NCBI RefSeq assembly: GCF_018260405.1
Contig: NZ_JAGLBG010000113.1
Location: forward strand, 1 to 5,897
Source of the DNA: Deinococcus sp.
GTDB lineage: Bacteria; Deinococcota; Deinococci; Deinococcales; Deinococcaceae
Length of the DNA stretch: 5,897 bases
Reading direction: 5' to 3'
A model generated the notes under the pieces. That model did no database searches, was not told where the DNA came from, and saw only the letters and a program-made list of their open reading frames with translations. A program made the translations under genes and the position numbers. This document shows positions 5,745 through 5,897 of this stretch, one piece after another; positions within the stretch are counted from its first letter, which is position 1; the number at the start of each line of letters is the position of its first letter.

Positions 5745-5750
5745 AGGGTA
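5745..5750 (-). promoter_or_regulatory. Candidate -10 element of a leaderless mnmE promoter
   Basis: On the minus strand TACCCT fits the TANNNT pattern and is followed by seven bases and the GTG start, the spacing expected when transcription begins at the start codon. Leaderless messages with this arrangement are common in Deinococcus. No good -35 box lies 16-18 bases upstream; that position falls in the T-rich tail of the upstream terminator. Confidence 0.45.
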
Positions 5751-5771
5751 ACACCCCCGGTTCGGCAAAAG

Positions 5772-5815
5772 AAAAAACCCGCCCCCGTAGACGAGCTTTC
5801 AAGAAGCGCGGGGGC
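5772..5815 (-). terminator. Intrinsic terminator of a minus-strand gene beyond the right edge
   Basis: On the minus strand a perfect 7-bp GC stem (plus-strand GCCCCCG 5781-5787 with CGGGGGC 5809-5815) is followed by GGG and six T (plus-strand A run 5772-5777). A short inner helix, plus-strand GCTT 5795-5798 with AAGC 5804-5807, stacks inside it. The direction shows that it closes the transcription unit upstream of mnmE, whose coding part lies at or beyond the window edge. Confidence 0.8.
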
Positions 5816-5897
5816 CAGTCTCAGAGGCTGTCTGAGGCCCTAACCATGGGAAATGTTTTAGGCTTTAACGGTGGAACGCGCAGCTTACCCTAGCGAC
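5816..5897 (-). other. 3' flank of the upstream minus-strand gene
   Basis: No gene can be named. On the minus strand one frame reads VARVSCAFHR and stops (5865-5897); the other two stop within a few codons of the edge, so any of them could be the tail of the neighbouring gene. A small hairpin, CTCAGA (5820-5825) with TCTGAG (5831-5836), stands just before the terminator. A plus-strand frame ending at 5893 is an antisense shadow of mnmE. Confidence 0.4.

Noticed and set aside
5426..5893. 155-codon + strand frame at the right end
   Set aside because: Antisense to the conserved N-terminal domain of mnmE; the composition is that of a shadow frame.

Overview
The window looks like chromosomal DNA of a Deinococcus or close relative. 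This is inferred from four things: high-GC coding sequence, a protein with one SLH domain, coiled coil and C-terminal beta-barrel (the SlpA layout of the Deinococcus-Thermus envelope), starts without Shine-Dalgarno sequences, and housekeeping genes of matching codon style. Species cannot be named from the sequence alone. I see no tRNA, rRNA, CRISPR array, insertion sequence or prophage gene, and no gene is frameshifted.

Layout from left to right. (1) 1-1057, + strand: the C-terminal part of an M20-family zinc dipeptidase, cut by the window edge, with all metal ligands and the catalytic Glu visible. (2) 1058-1328: a gene-free gap with strong inverted repeats. (3) 1329-1913, +: a PurN-type glycinamide ribonucleotide formyltransferase, followed by a very clear hairpin terminator at 1922-1956. 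(4) 1957-2471: about 515 bases of clearly AT-richer DNA without a convincing gene, probably the control region and leader of the next gene. (5) 2472-3659, +: a secreted 395-residue envelope protein with signal peptide, SLH domain, coiled coil, seven collagen-like Gly-X-Y triplets and a C-terminal domain that reads as an eight-stranded outer-membrane barrel. It ends in a textbook UUCG-loop terminator. (6) 3720-4313, +: mobA, molybdenum cofactor guanylyltransferase, whose start lies just behind that terminator. (7) 4418-5737, - strand: mnmE (trmE), the tRNA U34-modifying GTPase, convergent with mobA. (8) 5738-5897: a minus-strand terminator belonging to a gene beyond the right edge.

The genes do not form one pathway. 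Peptide turnover, purine synthesis, envelope structure, molybdenum cofactor synthesis and tRNA modification sit side by side, mostly as separate transcription units divided by terminators. The most interesting object is the envelope protein: a miniature of the SlpA architecture with a collagen-like segment in its stalk, consistent with a trimeric link between peptidoglycan and outer membrane.
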